DNA of 64,000 nucleotides from Ashinkailepas kermadecensis (GCA_034440615.1 JAOTOM010002694.1:50436-114435); one strand, 5' to 3'; counted from the stretch's first letter, positions 21,647 through 33,004 are shown. Notes: a model not told the origin generated them from the letters alone. A program made the numbers and translations.

Positions 21647-22050
21647 CAGGGGCGTCGATTTGTATCCTTTTGTGGGGGCCATTGCTCCACCAATTTTGAT
21701 CTTGGGCCCCTCAATGTTGATTTGCTCCCCCCCCCAATAACATATGCTATTTTTATGCTGAGAAGAAAGTTAAAGAAAAAAAAAGAAGAAAAAACACTAT
21801 GTAACTTACGTAGCTTAGTTGATGCCAACCAGCACATTTTGTGCACAGCCAACCAGATTTGCGTTGGCACATTTGTGCACAGCCAACCACAGTCAACCAG
21901 CACTGAAATGAAACAGATTTGAATTGGATAGTGGGTTGACTCTCCACCCTTTGCTGTAAAATTGACAACTTTGTGGAAAAAAAACAAAGGAGTTGGATTT
22001 CCTTCCAATTTGCAAGCACGACTTACATCATAAAAGCAACCTTAATCCTT
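21647..22050 (+). mobile_element. dispersed element A, copy 6 (5' part)
   Basis: Starts CAGGGGCGTCGATTTGTATC and follows the family to the CATCATAAAA words. A short duplicated insert (CACAGCCAACCA repeated) lies at 21840-21900. Confidence 0.75.
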
Positions 22051-22264
22051 GGCAACGCGGTACATAGTTTATCGTCGCTTTACCGAGGCTTATTTACTGA
22101 CGCACCCGAGCAGAAATCGGGCATATTCCAAATTCGGTGGAGAAATTCGGCGCAGCCTGGCAATCGCACTCGTAACGTCACAGCTCAGAAATATGGGCCT
22201 GTGGCGGCTGCAGAAGTGACAAACACCTGCTTGTAAGTTATATAAGGTCAAAGCCCATCACCAA

Positions 22265-22462
22265 ATGTGTCTGGAGAGACTTGATAGACACTTGCGCGCA
22301 ATAAATGCCACAAATCGTGGTGGGCGTTTCTCAGAACATCCAAATAAAAAATTCCATTTACAAAAATTCCAGCGCCTAAAGTCTAAATTTGAGGTTGCAG
22401 TCGACAAATGTGACGGAGGTGAGACATTCTTGATGCAATTGCGCGCAGTGTTTAATCCGTAG
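22265..22462 (+). CDS. candidate small ORF
   Basis: Sixty-five codons, ATG to TAG, with a basic middle (NKKFHLQKFQRLKSKFEVAV). Part of it (22334-22385) is duplicated downstream. A preceding frame to 22236 is also open. Unrecognised; may be a fragment of a mobile element. Confidence 0.15.
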   Translation: MCLERLDRHLRAINATNRGGRFSEHPNKKFHLQKFQRLKSKFEVAVDKCDGGETFLMQLRAVFNP

Positions 22463-22667
22463 CCCAATCTCATGTGACGTACTGATTCGTTTTGTACTTC
22501 GCACTTCCTGATGTATCTGCATATTGGTGTGATTTTAAATAGTGAATAAATAGCCTGCTGCTATTTAATTCCCAAAGGAACAGTAGTTGAAGAAGTAGGC
22601 AGGTAAGCTTGAACAAGAACATCCAAATATAAAATTCCAGTTACAAAAATTACAGCGCCTAAAGTCC
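22334..22667. repeat. pair of about 52-bp direct repeats
   Basis: 22334-22385 and 22617-22667 both read GAACATCCAAATA, AAAATTCCA, TTACAAAAATT and CAGCGCCTAAAGTC with few differences. They are 283 bp apart. Confidence 0.85.
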
Positions 22668-22679
22668 AGTGCATGCCTT

Positions 22680-23325
22680 TTTCTGATTTGTGCTCAGGGT
22701 TTCCATTTTAATATCACATAACTATCACGTATGTCTTCAAGAAGGGCTGTTTTTAGTTTACTTTTATTAATATTTTCACTCCACTGCACCTGGTGCTTTT
22801 TCTGTCCTGGATTGGGGCACCTAGTGTTGCATTTCCGTCCAGGGGTTGGCACACCTTTTGGTAAATTTACAGCTTAAGGCAATTTCTGATTTCTTGATTT
22901 GTTTAATGCAATGTTTAAGAATGTGATGAACATGATGTTACTGCTCATTTTGGTAAAGTTGTGTTTTAAGGTGTTTTATGAATTCGTGGAATGTATCATT
23001 TCAATGCAATGTTTATGAATGTGACCCAAATTATGGGACCACTCATTTTCTATACAAATGCCTACATTTCAGGTTGTGAGCAAAATAACACCAAAAAAGG
23101 CTTTGAATTGGGTGTCATAGGATAAGCTATTCTTTTTAAATAAAAATAAATGCAACATAACCTAACCTAACCTAGCCTACCCTCCCTTTGGAGAAAAACA
23201 AAACCAAAACATCAAGTTGTAAAAATTTCAAGCAATGTATTTTTTTACAATAAAAAATGTAACCCAACTTAACATGTTGAAATGTAAAAGAACAATAACA
23301 TGTTGAAAGTACTATATTTTCAGGA
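22680..23325. other. AT-rich spacer
   Basis: Contains CCTAACCTAACCTAG-like runs at 23156-23175 and no convincing frame. Confidence 0.5.
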
Positions 23326-23529
23326 ATGGAATCCTGTGCTGATGATATTTTCTGTAATAAATTTGCAAATCAGATCTACATCATTAGTGTTAATAAATAT
23401 GAAAAATTCATAGAAATGCATGCACCGGTTTGTGGACAAGAAGTTATTCTGATGATTTCTGATGTATTGGAACATGACAAATGTTTCATGATAGAAGCAG
23501 GCAAAGTTAAAGTACTTATATCTCAATAA
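23326..23529 (+). CDS. candidate small ORF, unknown
   Basis: Sixty-seven codons from ATG to TAA in AT-rich DNA, with balanced acidic/hydrophobic composition (YIISVNKYEKFIEMHAPV and MISDVLEHDKCFMIEAGKVK). No family recognised, and codon use is AT-rich unlike the GC-rich exon-like islands. A minus-strand frame overlaps it. Confidence 0.18.
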   Translation: MESCADDIFCNKFANQIYIISVNKYEKFIEMHAPVCGQEVILMISDVLEHDKCFMIEAGKVKVLISQ

Positions 23530-23755
23530 ATGGTCAGTTCACTAACAAGACAGCAAATTCACTCAAATAGCACTCAAAACACCAGGCGGCCCACTCTTTT
23601 TGCAAGTTTAAAATCGATGACAGTGCTTTCTTGAATCATGTTTAAAGCACATGAAGGAAATGTATTGCTGACACTTGTAAGGAACTGATGTGCAATCTGC
23701 AATCTACTCTCGATCGGGCAATCTGCGGAAAAAAACACGTTGAGCAGCCGCAGTG

Positions 23756-23822
23756 GCGTACTAAAGGGAAAAGTTCCCCTCCCTAATGTCAGGCACCAAT
23801 GAAATATTTCACCCACCGTCAT
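23756..23822 (+). mobile_element. end fragment of a CAGTGGCGTA-type MITE
   Basis: CAGTGGCGTACTAAAGGG followed by a pyrimidine-rich stretch; it shares the terminal motif of the elements at 8955 and 11073. The other end was not identified. Confidence 0.35.
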
Positions 23823-24179
23823 TACTATTCAGGTCTGCTGTGCTCTGATGCTCCATCAATGCCGGTGTGTTTTAGCCTGCATCTGATCGCTGAAGTATTT
23901 TTATTTAAGCCGGTGTGTGTTTGTTGGTGTGTGGAGTGAGGAGGAGGGTAACGGTGACGGTGACGGTGACGATAGATCCGAGCCCATTATATGGCACGGC
24001 AGTCGCATGCTATTACTCAGAGTTGTTATGTTGACATGTACTGAGCACTGCTCTTTTAATTATGTGACTTCACCAGTTATTGGACGATTTTCCCCGTTGG
24101 TGAGGATGCTGAATAAACATAAACATACACATCGTCGAATAAAAAATCGGAATTTCTGAGATCCGAAAATATAGTGGGC

Positions 24180-24273
24180 TAAATCCGACGAGTTTTTTTT
24201 TTTTGGGGTGGGGGGTCTAGTGCGTTGGCACTTCGGCCCCCCCCAATGTTTTTCAAAAATCGACACCCCTGGT
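24180..24273 (-). mobile_element. element A-like end fragment
   Basis: Read on the minus strand it begins CAGGGGTGTCGATTTTTGAA, then ACATTGGGGGGGGCC, resembling the 5' end of element A. It stops at an A-run near 24190. Confidence 0.5.
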
Positions 24274-24299
24274 AGCCGGTACCATAGTTTGGCGCGGCA

Positions 24300-24420
24300 G
24301 CTGTGACACCTGCCGTGCTACGCTGTGGCACATGCCGTGCTACGCTGTGTCACCTGCCGTGCTACGCTATGACACCCGCTGTGCTACGCTGTGGCACATG
24401 CCGTGCTACGCTGCTACACC
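24300..24420. repeat. about 22-bp minisatellite, 5-6 copies
   Basis: Core ATGCCGTGCTACGCTGTGGC with CACC/CACA variants. A plus-strand frame stays open through it into the segment at 24421. Confidence 0.9.
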
Positions 24421-24719
24421 GGCCGTCGATTGCAGAGGCACTCAGCGTTGCCGTCAGATGTGGCGCCACCCAAGCCGTATGCGCTGGTCATAGCACCCCA
24501 TTGTTGTACATCAACTGGGACTTGAATGGGCTGCATTGGGAACGATCAGATGGTAAGTTATCGCGCATGTACTTGGGTTATCCACTCCCGACACGGCCAG
24601 ACCGGTGGTGTTGGTCACGGCGAGGGGCCGAAGGTGGCGCGGGCTACATCCCTCGAGGTATCATGGACAGTACGCTGTTAAGTGCTGATCGAGCACTAGA
24701 TACGCAATGGTCAAGTTGA
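24421..24719 (+). CDS. candidate exon or ORF, unknown protein
   Basis: Plus-strand frame continuing from the array and ending at TGA, with strongly protein-like sequence (LLYINWDLNGLHWERSDGKL, later MDSTLLSADRALDTQWSS). No family recognised. A separate frame at 24727-24978 follows directly (FKRLPRATDGYQWLTKRLAK) and may be part of the same transcript or, as it contains CGGCTACC repeats, chance. Confidence 0.25.
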
Positions 24720-24978
24720 GTGACCGATGAGCAGGCCTTGCGATCTGACTTACGACGGCGCTAACGTCTTCAAGCGGCTACCAAGGGCTACCGACGGCTA
24801 CCAATGGCTTACCAAGCGGCTTGCCAAAGGTAACCAGCGGCTCCTGATCTGCTGCAAACGGCTTCTAGTGGAGAAATTCCAGCGGCGTCTGCCCCTAGCC
24901 GATAATTTCTCCTCCGTATATCAGCACCGCTTCAGCATGTGGCACCGGCAAAACTGCATGAATACGTGCGACAGGTGA

Positions 24979-25560
24979 CTCGTTGGGCATAAAGTAGTCC
25001 TATGGGCGTTCTCAGCATGCGAGCTGCAGGAAGGGGGCACGAGAGACATACTTCCCCGTAGAGCCCGACTCGCTGCTCTGTCTTCTGAGCGCTATATGAC
25101 TAATTGCTGACGTCCGGCCCAGGCGTCTCTAATAATCAATAATGCTCAGATGTGGATGTTCTGCTGAAACTGCATGCATATTTAACCTTTTCGCCCCGTA
25201 ACGACATTGTGGGTGTACTGGGTAATACTGGGTGTCGACGTTCTAAAGTCGGCATCCGAGTCCATGAGAGCCGCATGACATCCAGACTACCGGGTCGCCT
25301 CAGAAACTCTGCGAACCATGAACCATCTGTCACTCCCTAGAGAAGGCCCCGCGCGCTCCGACTTCCCGCCACTCCCTGGAGCGGGCCTCACAGGCTAACC
25401 GCGCACTCCCTTCGCTCCGCTGGGAAGACTGTCCTCCCGTCGCTCCTTGGAGGCCGCACGCACCCCGCCTCTCCGTCACTCCCGAAGCAAGCATATCGGA
25501 CCCATTGCCGGGGCTCCTGTTGCCGCGACTTCTCAGAACTGCCACCTGGGTCCCACTGCC
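24979..25560. other. spacer
   Basis: Moderately GC-rich, with CACTCCCT and GGAG words repeated loosely at 25330-25480. No convincing gene. Confidence 0.4.
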
Positions 25561-25697
25561 TCTCGGGCTGCACTGCCATCCCAGTCCCACTGCCATCCCA
25601 GTCCCACTGCCATCCCAGTCCCACTGCCATCCCAGTCCCACTGCCATCCCAGTCCCACTGCCATCCCAGTCCCACTGCCATCCCAGTCCCACTGCCA
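25560..25697. repeat. 17-bp minisatellite, about 8 copies
   Basis: Unit CCCACTGCCATCCCAGT, nearly perfect. Open frames across it on both strands are artefacts. Confidence 0.97.
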
Positions 25698-25732
25698 TCC
25701 ATCGACGTCGTTTCGAGCGGGAAGTGCGAATT

Positions 25733-25806
25733 GGCGCCGGCATAATAAGCCAGAATTGGCGCCGGCATAATAAGCCAGAATTGGCGCCGGCATAATAAGC
25801 CAGAAT
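25733..25806. repeat. 25-bp repeat, 3 copies
   Basis: Unit core TTGGCGCCGGCATAATAAGC, then CAGAA; near-identical copies. Confidence 0.95.
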
Positions 25807-25854
25807 TTAGGGCAAGTGAGTTGCATCTTCTTACGCATTTATTTCTGAAGCCTG

Positions 25855-26127
25855 ATGCCCTGTAATTTCCGAAGGGCTGTCTGGCAACACCAGACAAAGC
25901 AGTTTGGAAGCTTCGAGAACACTGCTTGCAAGCTCGCTTTCATTTGGAGCATCAACATGGAGCAGTATGAGACGACAGACGAGCCTACCAGTTCATTTGC
26001 TGAGCCTTGTGCACCCGTAGACATTTCTCCTGGTCCATTTAACCAGCAAACGACGCTAGATTCCATTGTTTACCAACTCGGATTTCTCCGAAGACTCGAC
26101 TTGACGCTTTCCCCGCTGCTTCGGTGA
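25855..26127 (+). CDS. candidate ORF, unknown
   Basis: Ninety codons ATG to TGA; the second half reads like a protein (TDEPTSSFAEPCAPVDISPG and TLDSIVYQLGFLRRLDLTLS). A minus-strand frame of 75 codons overlaps it and is also plausible. No family recognised. Confidence 0.18.
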   Translation: MPCNFRRAVWQHQTKQFGSFENTACKLAFIWSINMEQYETTDEPTSSFAEPCAPVDISPGPFNQQTTLDSIVYQLGFLRRLDLTLSPLLR

Positions 26128-26726
26128 TTGTCTGCTTGCTTAACGAGCTCTCGCGTCTACCGCACATGCATTGTGTATGGAAGCACCGACACTAAAAAGT
26201 TACCCGCAACCCATTCGTACCTCCATTCATCGATGCATTCATTGGGCTTGCCAGTGGCGGTGACGAGGGAAAAGTCCGGTTCGCCGCCCAGGTGTCCTGT
26301 TGTTTCTTCTCGTGGCCTAGCCGAACAGGTGGCCTGTTGTTTCTTCTCGTGGCCCAGCCACCCAGCCGCCCAGGTGGCCTGTTGTTTCTTCTTGTGGCGC
26401 CGAATATGGAGCTCCCACCGACAATCTGACCAGTGTGTCAGGGCCATGAGCTGGTGGATGTAGGAGGGGGGGGACGGTGGTGGCTCCCCTCACGCGGGCC
26501 GTGCTGGAACCGACTGCCAGCAGTAATGTCAGCGCCGGCCGTTGACGGATCATAATCGGGAACGAAGCGTTGGAATTGGACTGGTGCTGTACAAGGCCAC
26601 TCGGAAGGACCCCTGATCTGATCAGACTCATCAGAGTAATAAGTATCTCAGTAACGCAAACGAATGGACCGGCACTGGTACAAAACTGCCTGGAATCGCC
26701 AGGGTCTTTGCTGTCCTGAATGGCAA
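26128..26726. other. spacer with a three-copy local repeat
   Basis: At 26289-26400 the phrase CAGGTGGCCTGTTGTTTCTT occurs three times with small changes. Each copy starts CAG|GTG, donor-like. The rest shows no convincing gene. Confidence 0.6.
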
Positions 26727-26792
26727 ACAGCCACCTCGGGTCACCTCGGGTCACCTCGGGTCACCTTGGGTCACCTCAGGTCACCTCTGGTC
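26727..26792. repeat. 10-bp CACCTCGGGT repeat
   Basis: About six copies, decaying to the right. Confidence 0.95.
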
Positions 26793-27012
26793 CGGTAGAA
26801 AATCGGTCTGGACTAAACAACGCCATACGCACTTCCAATTGACGAACCTCTGGATCATTTTGGTGGCTCCGTACTGGTTGGAACCTGGTTAAAAGTGCGA
26901 CCGCTAATCCATCATATCGATACAGGCCGATTATCAAAATCAAAGTCCATGCAACCGACTTTCAATCGGTATACCGATTGAAAACCTTCTGAATATATTC
27001 AGAAGTTTTTCG

Positions 27013-27225
27013 GTGGACGCCAATACTGACCGACACGTGCCTATTGACCCTCCCTCATACTAATCCCGTCACCTTGGCATCCACCAAGGTGGACGGCAAC
27101 ACTGACCGACACGTTCTTATTGACCCTCCCTCAAACCAACTGTGTCACCTCGGCATGCATCAAGGTGGACGCGAATACTGACCGATACGTGCTTATTCCC
27201 CCCCTCAAACCACCCATGTCACCTC
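27013..27225. repeat. 76-bp repeat, about 2.8 copies
   Basis: Unit starts at 27013, 27089 and 27165. Core GTGGACGCCAATACTGACCG, with a CACCTTGGCATC segment near the end. Confidence 0.9.
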
Positions 27226-27375
27226 GGCATCGACTGCCGGCCCGTGTCAGCTTTGTCACTGCCACGGTGGCCGACGGCATCGACTGCCGGCCCGTGTCAG
27301 CTTTGTCACTGCCATCGTGGCCGACGGCATCGACTGCCGACAGGTGTCAGCTTTGTCACTGCCACCTTGGCCGAC
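27226..27375. repeat. 50-bp repeat, 3 copies
   Basis: Core GGCATCGACTGCCGGCCCGT then CAGCTTTGTCACTGCCAC. It follows directly on the 76-bp repeat and shares the CACCTCGGCAT junction. A frame through it ends at GTGCTCCG|GTAAAT near 27418, a donor-like site. Confidence 0.93.
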
Positions 27376-28026
27376 GCACGCGGACGCCCCACTGTCACAC
27401 TTTGTCACGTGCTCCGGTAAATATTTGTACGGCCGTCCGCACGAGGGCCACTCAGTCATTGTCGCCCTTGCCATTGGCATGGGACAGGACCGGCGCGCAA
27501 ATGTGCTGCTGGCCCCAATCGCGCCACAAGTATAGTTGGTCCGTTGCCTCTGTGTTGCATCAGCTGAGCAAGTTTGCGCGTGCAGTTCACGCGAAAACAA
27601 ATGTCGGTTTTTGACGAGTGATTTCCGACCGCTCTGGGTCAAGCAATTAATTACTTCCTCTATTTGTACTGCTCGAGGCGACCACCACACAATCTGACGC
27701 TGGACAAATGCTTGAGTTGTGAGTTGCCTCTGTGCACGCCGTTGGTGGCCCACGTGCTGCCGTGACCTATATGTTCCGCGTGCTGACATGACCTACATGT
27801 GTTGAGTTGGTTATGTTGGCTCATTTAAGATCATTTGTGTGGTTGCATGGTCTACCATCTTCGGCGTTCCTGCATGTGGCCCGTTGGCGGCTGTCCCGTG
27901 TCGATGCGGAAAACAACGGGTACGGTCGGGTGCCGGTGTTTGTACACGGTGGAAGGTGAATGTTGGCAATGGATACCGGATGCCCGTACTCTACGCAGGG
28001 TAGACCCCACCAACTGAAGCAATAGA
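27376..28026. other. spacer
   Basis: Short frames on both strands. A local near-duplicate of GTGCTGCCGTGACCTATATG and GTGCTGACATGACCTACATG lies at 27750-27800. No gene recognised. Confidence 0.4.
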
Positions 28027-28302
28027 TCAACCACATGACGCATAGCGCACGGTGTTGTCTTGGAATTCACTAATTCGAAATGGCTGCTGACCTGCCTGTG
28101 AACTAGCTCGTGCATTGGTGGGTAGGGTGATGCCTCCTGAATCTGAATTTGTCCAGCTCGAGTTGGTATTGATATTTGTATTATCCCCAGCCTTCAGAAA
28201 TACGCGACGTCCTCCCATGTCCACAAGTGTAGGAGTGCGATCAAGTTTTGCCGCCCGAAGTGTGCGAATGGGTATTGATGCTATTTTGGACCGTCGATTC
28301 AT
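28027..28302 (-). CDS. candidate ORF, unknown
   Basis: Minus-strand frame of 91 codons with protein-like sequence (SIPIRTLRAAKLDRTPTLVD and RRVFLKAGDNTNINTNSS). A plus-strand frame (28115-28318) covers the same DNA. No family recognised. Confidence 0.16.
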   Translation of the reverse strand: MNRRSKIASIPIRTLRAAKLDRTPTLVDMGGRRVFLKAGDNTNINTNSSWTNSDSGGITLPTNARASSQAGQQPFRISEFQDNTVRYASCG

Positions 28303-29848
28303 TTGCTATTGTGAATGATTTAATTGGTCCCGAGACCTGAATTAATTCCATCCGGCGAGCGGAGAATCCTGGCGTTGTTTTCCATCCGCAATTTCAGTTT
28401 CAGCATTGGCACACTGGCGGCGGTTCGTGCGTTGTCATGGCCGATATTTATTCAGCCTCGGGGACGATATTCATTCAGTCTCCTGGATGAAAATAACCGT
28501 CGCTATTCTACTGACCTTGATTATGCTCTGCTGTTTATCTTTCCGCAAGTGAAGACTTGAATTTAAGCGACTGTGACGTGATTGCATTTGAAAGCTGTGG
28601 GGCCTTCGCAGTTGCGGATCTGGCTGTCACTAGATTGCGAGACACGACACTTATGTCGGACTTAATCGTCAGCTTAAGAAGTCAGGTTCGGAGCTCACCA
28701 CGATGACTAGTGGCTTTTGAGTTCCTCGGCCATGCTCCGGACGGCGACCTTGCATGTGCCGTCTGGTTATGGTCGGGTGGGCCTTGCCGTCTGGACGACG
28801 TTTTGATCTTGTGGTGGTGCCTGGAAGCAGGAGCGTTGGAGCGGCCGACAAATTGGGAACGGGCGAGTCGATTTTGGGGGGAAATATTTTGCAGTCATCG
28901 CCAAAGGGCTAATGATTGAGATCGAAGAATACTAGGAAGGGGACGTCACGCTCCTGTCCCCTCTGTCCCACTCGCTGTTCCAACGCCCATGTCTTGATGT
29001 CTGCATGCCATTATGTTAATTTTATCTTGAAAGCTTGGTGCCCGTTTCATCTGTGTGCAGCCTGGTAACATCTTTATCAAATTATCCTGTCTTTCTTAAT
29101 GATGTCCTTACGATGCAGGTATGCCGTCTGCGTGACGCCCGAATGATTGTTGCATTAATCCTGTTCGTGTCTGTAGGACATGTGCATAGGTTCATGCAGC
29201 GTCTGAATGGACTATATGTGATGTCGGAATAATGTGCTGGTGATGCCCATATATGGTTTACATGGTGTCTGCATGACGCTATGCAATGTCGGCATGACAT
29301 CTGCACAGTGTTCTCAAATTAGTTTTGATCAAATTCATAAGCAATCTTGAACACTCGCTTGGTGTCGGCTTCCCGCCGCAGAAAGTGCGGACGAAACGTA
29401 GCAATCGCCCAGCAAACACAAAGCTGTTCAATGACGGGAACACCTTGATGTGGCGCCTGCCATCAGACCAAAGGGGATGATCAGAGACAAATCATGTTAG
29501 CAACAACCTCGCCTCTAACCAAGCAGGACATACCTCGCCTCTTGGCAAGAGAGGCTCACACAGGTCGGTTCTCGTCCCTGCAGAAAAGGCATGCTTTCTC
29601 ATGTTATGTTACGAACTGGAATACATAGTCTCAAGCACATTTTGTTCTATCTTACAGGTTGTACTTGTTGTATGTGCAATGTTCTCTTTGCGGTAATGCC
29701 TATATTATCTGTGGTATGCTTCATGTCGTCTCTGTTGTGTCTTTCATGTTGTTGTAGTCATATGCCCCTTGTTATTGCTGTATGGTGTCTTTATCCCATA
29801 CCCCCTTCCCCTCCGTGGAATGCCCGGCTGCCATGTAGGTGTGGGTCA
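28303..29848. other. spacer
   Basis: Unique sequence with scattered frames of 60-90 codons on both strands, none convincing. Confidence 0.45.
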
Positions 29849-29935
29849 TACCCCAGGTAAAACATTGCTACTAATGTTGCCAATAAAATTTACCCCAGGT
29901 AAAACATTGTACATATTCTAATGTTACCAATGTGC
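29849..29935. repeat. 42-bp direct duplication
   Basis: TACCCCAGGTAAAACATTG starts at 29849 and again at 29891, each followed by a diverged AATGTT(G/A)CCAAT segment. Each copy contains CCCAG|GTAAAA, a good 5' splice-site match. Confidence 0.8.
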
Positions 29936-30904
29936 TTTCTGGATTTGCCTTCTTAAAATACTCAGCTTGATAACCGCATTCTGCCAATTGGCCACTACGA
30001 AGCCATCCAACATCCGTCCTTGACCAAGTACATTGAAATGAACGGCACGGCACGACACGGCACGGCATGGCTGTGTTGCATGGCAGTGGCAGCTCCGGCA
30101 ATCCATGTTTGTGCAGAAAGACAGTATTTTCCCCGTTATTTGAATTCAACGCCATAGTCCTGATCATGAGTTGAATAAATGTTTCACGTCAGTTTATTCT
30201 GCTATAATGATTCGCGCTGTTACCTGTTGTAATGGTGTGCTTGTGTGGTCTCCAATTATTGCCTGCGAGAGCCAACCAGAAATAAACAAAATAAACTTTC
30301 TTAGAACATCACATTTACACATCGTCTTGGCGCAGTCAAGAAAAGCTTGACATATGTGATTGGAATACCATTCTCCATTGTGTATCCAAGATTAGTCGTG
30401 CAACTGTCCAGGGTGTCATTTGCGGGCCACAAGTTAAGCAACTTAACATTGAGAGTCGGCTGTTTCTTATTTTGTTACGTGAGGAATTTACAACACCCCA
30501 TTTTTTTTATTTGAACACATTTTGTCCTCGCGACTAGAAATATCCAAGGCTTCCTAGCCTATGTTGATCGGTAGGGTAAATGCTATTCTCAAGTCATTTC
30601 CGTTCATGTAAACGCCCAGTGTTGGTGTTAAAACTAAGAAGCTGGAGAGTGGCAGCCACCCCTCTGTCCTTCATAAACCACCTCCCCCAAAAACAATTGT
30701 CACAATGGAGCACCTGCTTATGGATTCTAACCGTCCTCCCATTGGCAGGTCTGGAAAAATAAGTCGTTTGGAAGGGGCAAATTTCACGAGCTCCCTCCAT
30801 TTTGGATTCATTAAATTATGTGGTAAAGCATAAATGTACATGTCGTTAACACAAAATATATGAAGACCTGTGTAAAGAAATGATAGTAATCTTACGATTT
30901 ATGC
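29936..30904. other. spacer
   Basis: A short GGCACGACACGGCACGGCAT simple repeat lies at 30040-30070. Otherwise unique DNA without a recognised gene. Confidence 0.4.
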
Positions 30905-31345
30905 GTGAAAATCGGCTACTTTGTCCGTCATGGCTGGGGTGCCCGTCTGAAATCCCCCCGTGGAATTGTGCAATCTACAGGTGGAATTTTAAGGAAAAAA
31001 GATCGCGGGCGCAGTGGGCCGGCGAAATATTTGCGGCTCCAGTGGGCCGGTGAGGACGGATCCAAGAGTGTAAAAAGGCGACCCACCCACCCTTACTCTT
31101 GTTGCGCCGTTTTGTTGTCGACTTTGGCACCCTTCCAGGATTTTAACGGCTTTTGTGTGGCCAGACTGTGGCGGCCCCATGTCTGCCGTTTTTTTTGCGA
31201 TTTTCGTGATAAAAATGACTCAGGTTCTGTCCAAGTGAGTTTGACCCCCATTAGTTACTGTGGTTTTAGGGTGCGTGGATTGCAGGTTCATGTTGCGAAT
31301 TTTGGCGCTCATAGCAGGTGCAGCAGTCCTTTGGAAAATCCTTGA
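30905..31345 (+). CDS. weak candidate ORF
   Basis: Plus-strand frame of 146 codons ending in TGA in mostly unique DNA, with an internal echo (GCGGGCGCAGTGGGCCGG and GCGGCTCCAGTGGGCCGG). Cys- and aromatic-rich second half. No family recognised. Confidence 0.13.
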   Translation: MKIGYFVRHGWGARLKSPRGIVQSTGGILRKKDRGRSGPAKYLRLQWAGEDGSKSVKRRPTHPYSCCAVLLSTLAPFQDFNGFCVARLWRPHVCRFFCDFRDKNDSGSVQVSLTPISYCGFRVRGLQVHVANFGAHSRCSSPLENP

Positions 31346-32152
31346 TCTGTTCCTGGGGTTAGTAGTTTGAAAGCTGGTGACCTGAAAGAGCGTTCCAATG
31401 GTTGACCAAGGGGTGCCGTATTATACACCAGAACTTCTTTAAAAATTCGGGGCAAGCATTGGGGCTCAAACCCATCAAAACAGGGATAAAGCTATAGCTA
31501 GTCCACAATTCACAATGTGGTTTGGAGGAACCCTTGAAACACTGGTTGGCGTTCTAGAAAAATGTGAAAATGTTCCAGCTCCAAGACCATTTCAACTCCT
31601 TTCTTTACGTGCAAAGCCGTTATGCTGATGCTAAAACTGAAAGTTCCCACGGCCTTTTAGAGCCTTCGGCGTACCGTGTCCCTCATACCCTGCATGGATT
31701 GCTACACCAATGCCCTGAGGGGCAATCCATCGATTTCAAAACTGGATGTTGGAGTGGGGTGCTGGCGACATATACACAACATATATACTAGTGCATCCCC
31801 ATTTTCCACCCCAACTTTCTATCCATGTAATAGTATTTAGGCCGTGATCCAACCGCTCCACCTGGTAGGGCACCCAAAGAGGACAAAGACAAGGATGAAA
31901 TAGCCCCTACTGAAGACAAAAACGGCCTGTAATGAGACCACTTTTATGGTGTTTTATTTTCATAGAGCAGCTGCTTCCAGCGGCGTAGTAGCCGGAGATA
32001 GGTATATGTGTTGCCTCTACGGAGAATATTTGGGGGTAGCATCAGAAGGAAACATTATTGATTGGGCTTATCTGCAGGTTGCCATGTTAAACTGTGAAGA
32101 CATTTGGGGATCCCCTCAAATTCATCAAATCGTCACCCGTGGGGACACGGCA
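31346..32152. other. spacer
   Basis: Unique DNA with a 75-codon plus-strand frame at 31564-31791 that is not recognised. Confidence 0.4.
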
Positions 32153-32303
32153 CGCGTGGGAGCAGCTGCCTTTCAGTCTCACGCGTGGGAGCAGCTGCCT
32201 CTCAGTCTCACGCGTGGGAGCAGCTGCCTCTCAGTCTCACGCGTGGGAGCAGCTGCCTCTCAGTCTCACGCGTGGGAGCAGCTGCCTTTCAGTCTCCCTT
32301 CAC
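32153..32303. repeat. 29-bp minisatellite, 5 copies
   Basis: Unit core ACGCGTGGGAGCAGCTGCCT followed by CTCAGTCTC; near-identical copies, each with an MluI-type ACGCGT and an E-box CAGCTG. Confidence 0.97.
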
Positions 32304-33004
32304 ACAATAGGGTGCGATTTCATATTGCCCTGACAGGCATTGCATAGGAATACAATTCCAACATGTCCCTCTTTAATCTCTGGTTTAGCCCCTATGCCTC
32401 CCGCTGTTTATTTGTCAAAACATGATTCATCCTCCAATGAACCTTCATTATTGGGTGCCCTCTTTGGAAATATACTGGCATTATTACGCCTCCCCATCCA
32501 CTGCCAGTTAGGACGGGTGGCTGGCAGGCTGACTGGAATCACTGCTCATTGGACAATGAAGTGAGGGGGGCACGGGAGGGGGGGGGGCGTGCCACTTCTC
32601 GATCAGAAAACGGCTCTTCGTTGATCGGAAATCGGCGAAAAACTTTATCAACTATCATGGATAAATAATTGTGGTTTTTTGGTGATAAGTTAGGTTAAGG
32701 TGTATACACCATGTAAACCTCAAATTCAGAAACATACAGTAGAAACAAACAAAATGGTAAATCAGGCTTGGTCCGGCCCAGGCCCGTTCATTTATGTAAA
32801 ATGTGTGCCTGGCCCTATCGGTATCCAGTCCCGGCCCTAAACCCGTAGAGCCTGCCCGGACGAATTCGAACACTGGTCTGTGTGACTTGCGTGAAAACTT
32901 TGTGACGACTATATAGTGATTTTTAGTGTCTGTAGTGGTTATATCGCCTGTATGTCCTTTATGTATGGATGACCTTCATGTAGTTGTATGTAGATTAAAC
33001 ACAC
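32304..33004. other. spacer
   Basis: Unique DNA, with a G-run at 32567-32587 and a diverged GGCCCAGGCCCG/CCCGGCCCTAAACCCG pair near 32780-32850. No gene recognised. Confidence 0.4.
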
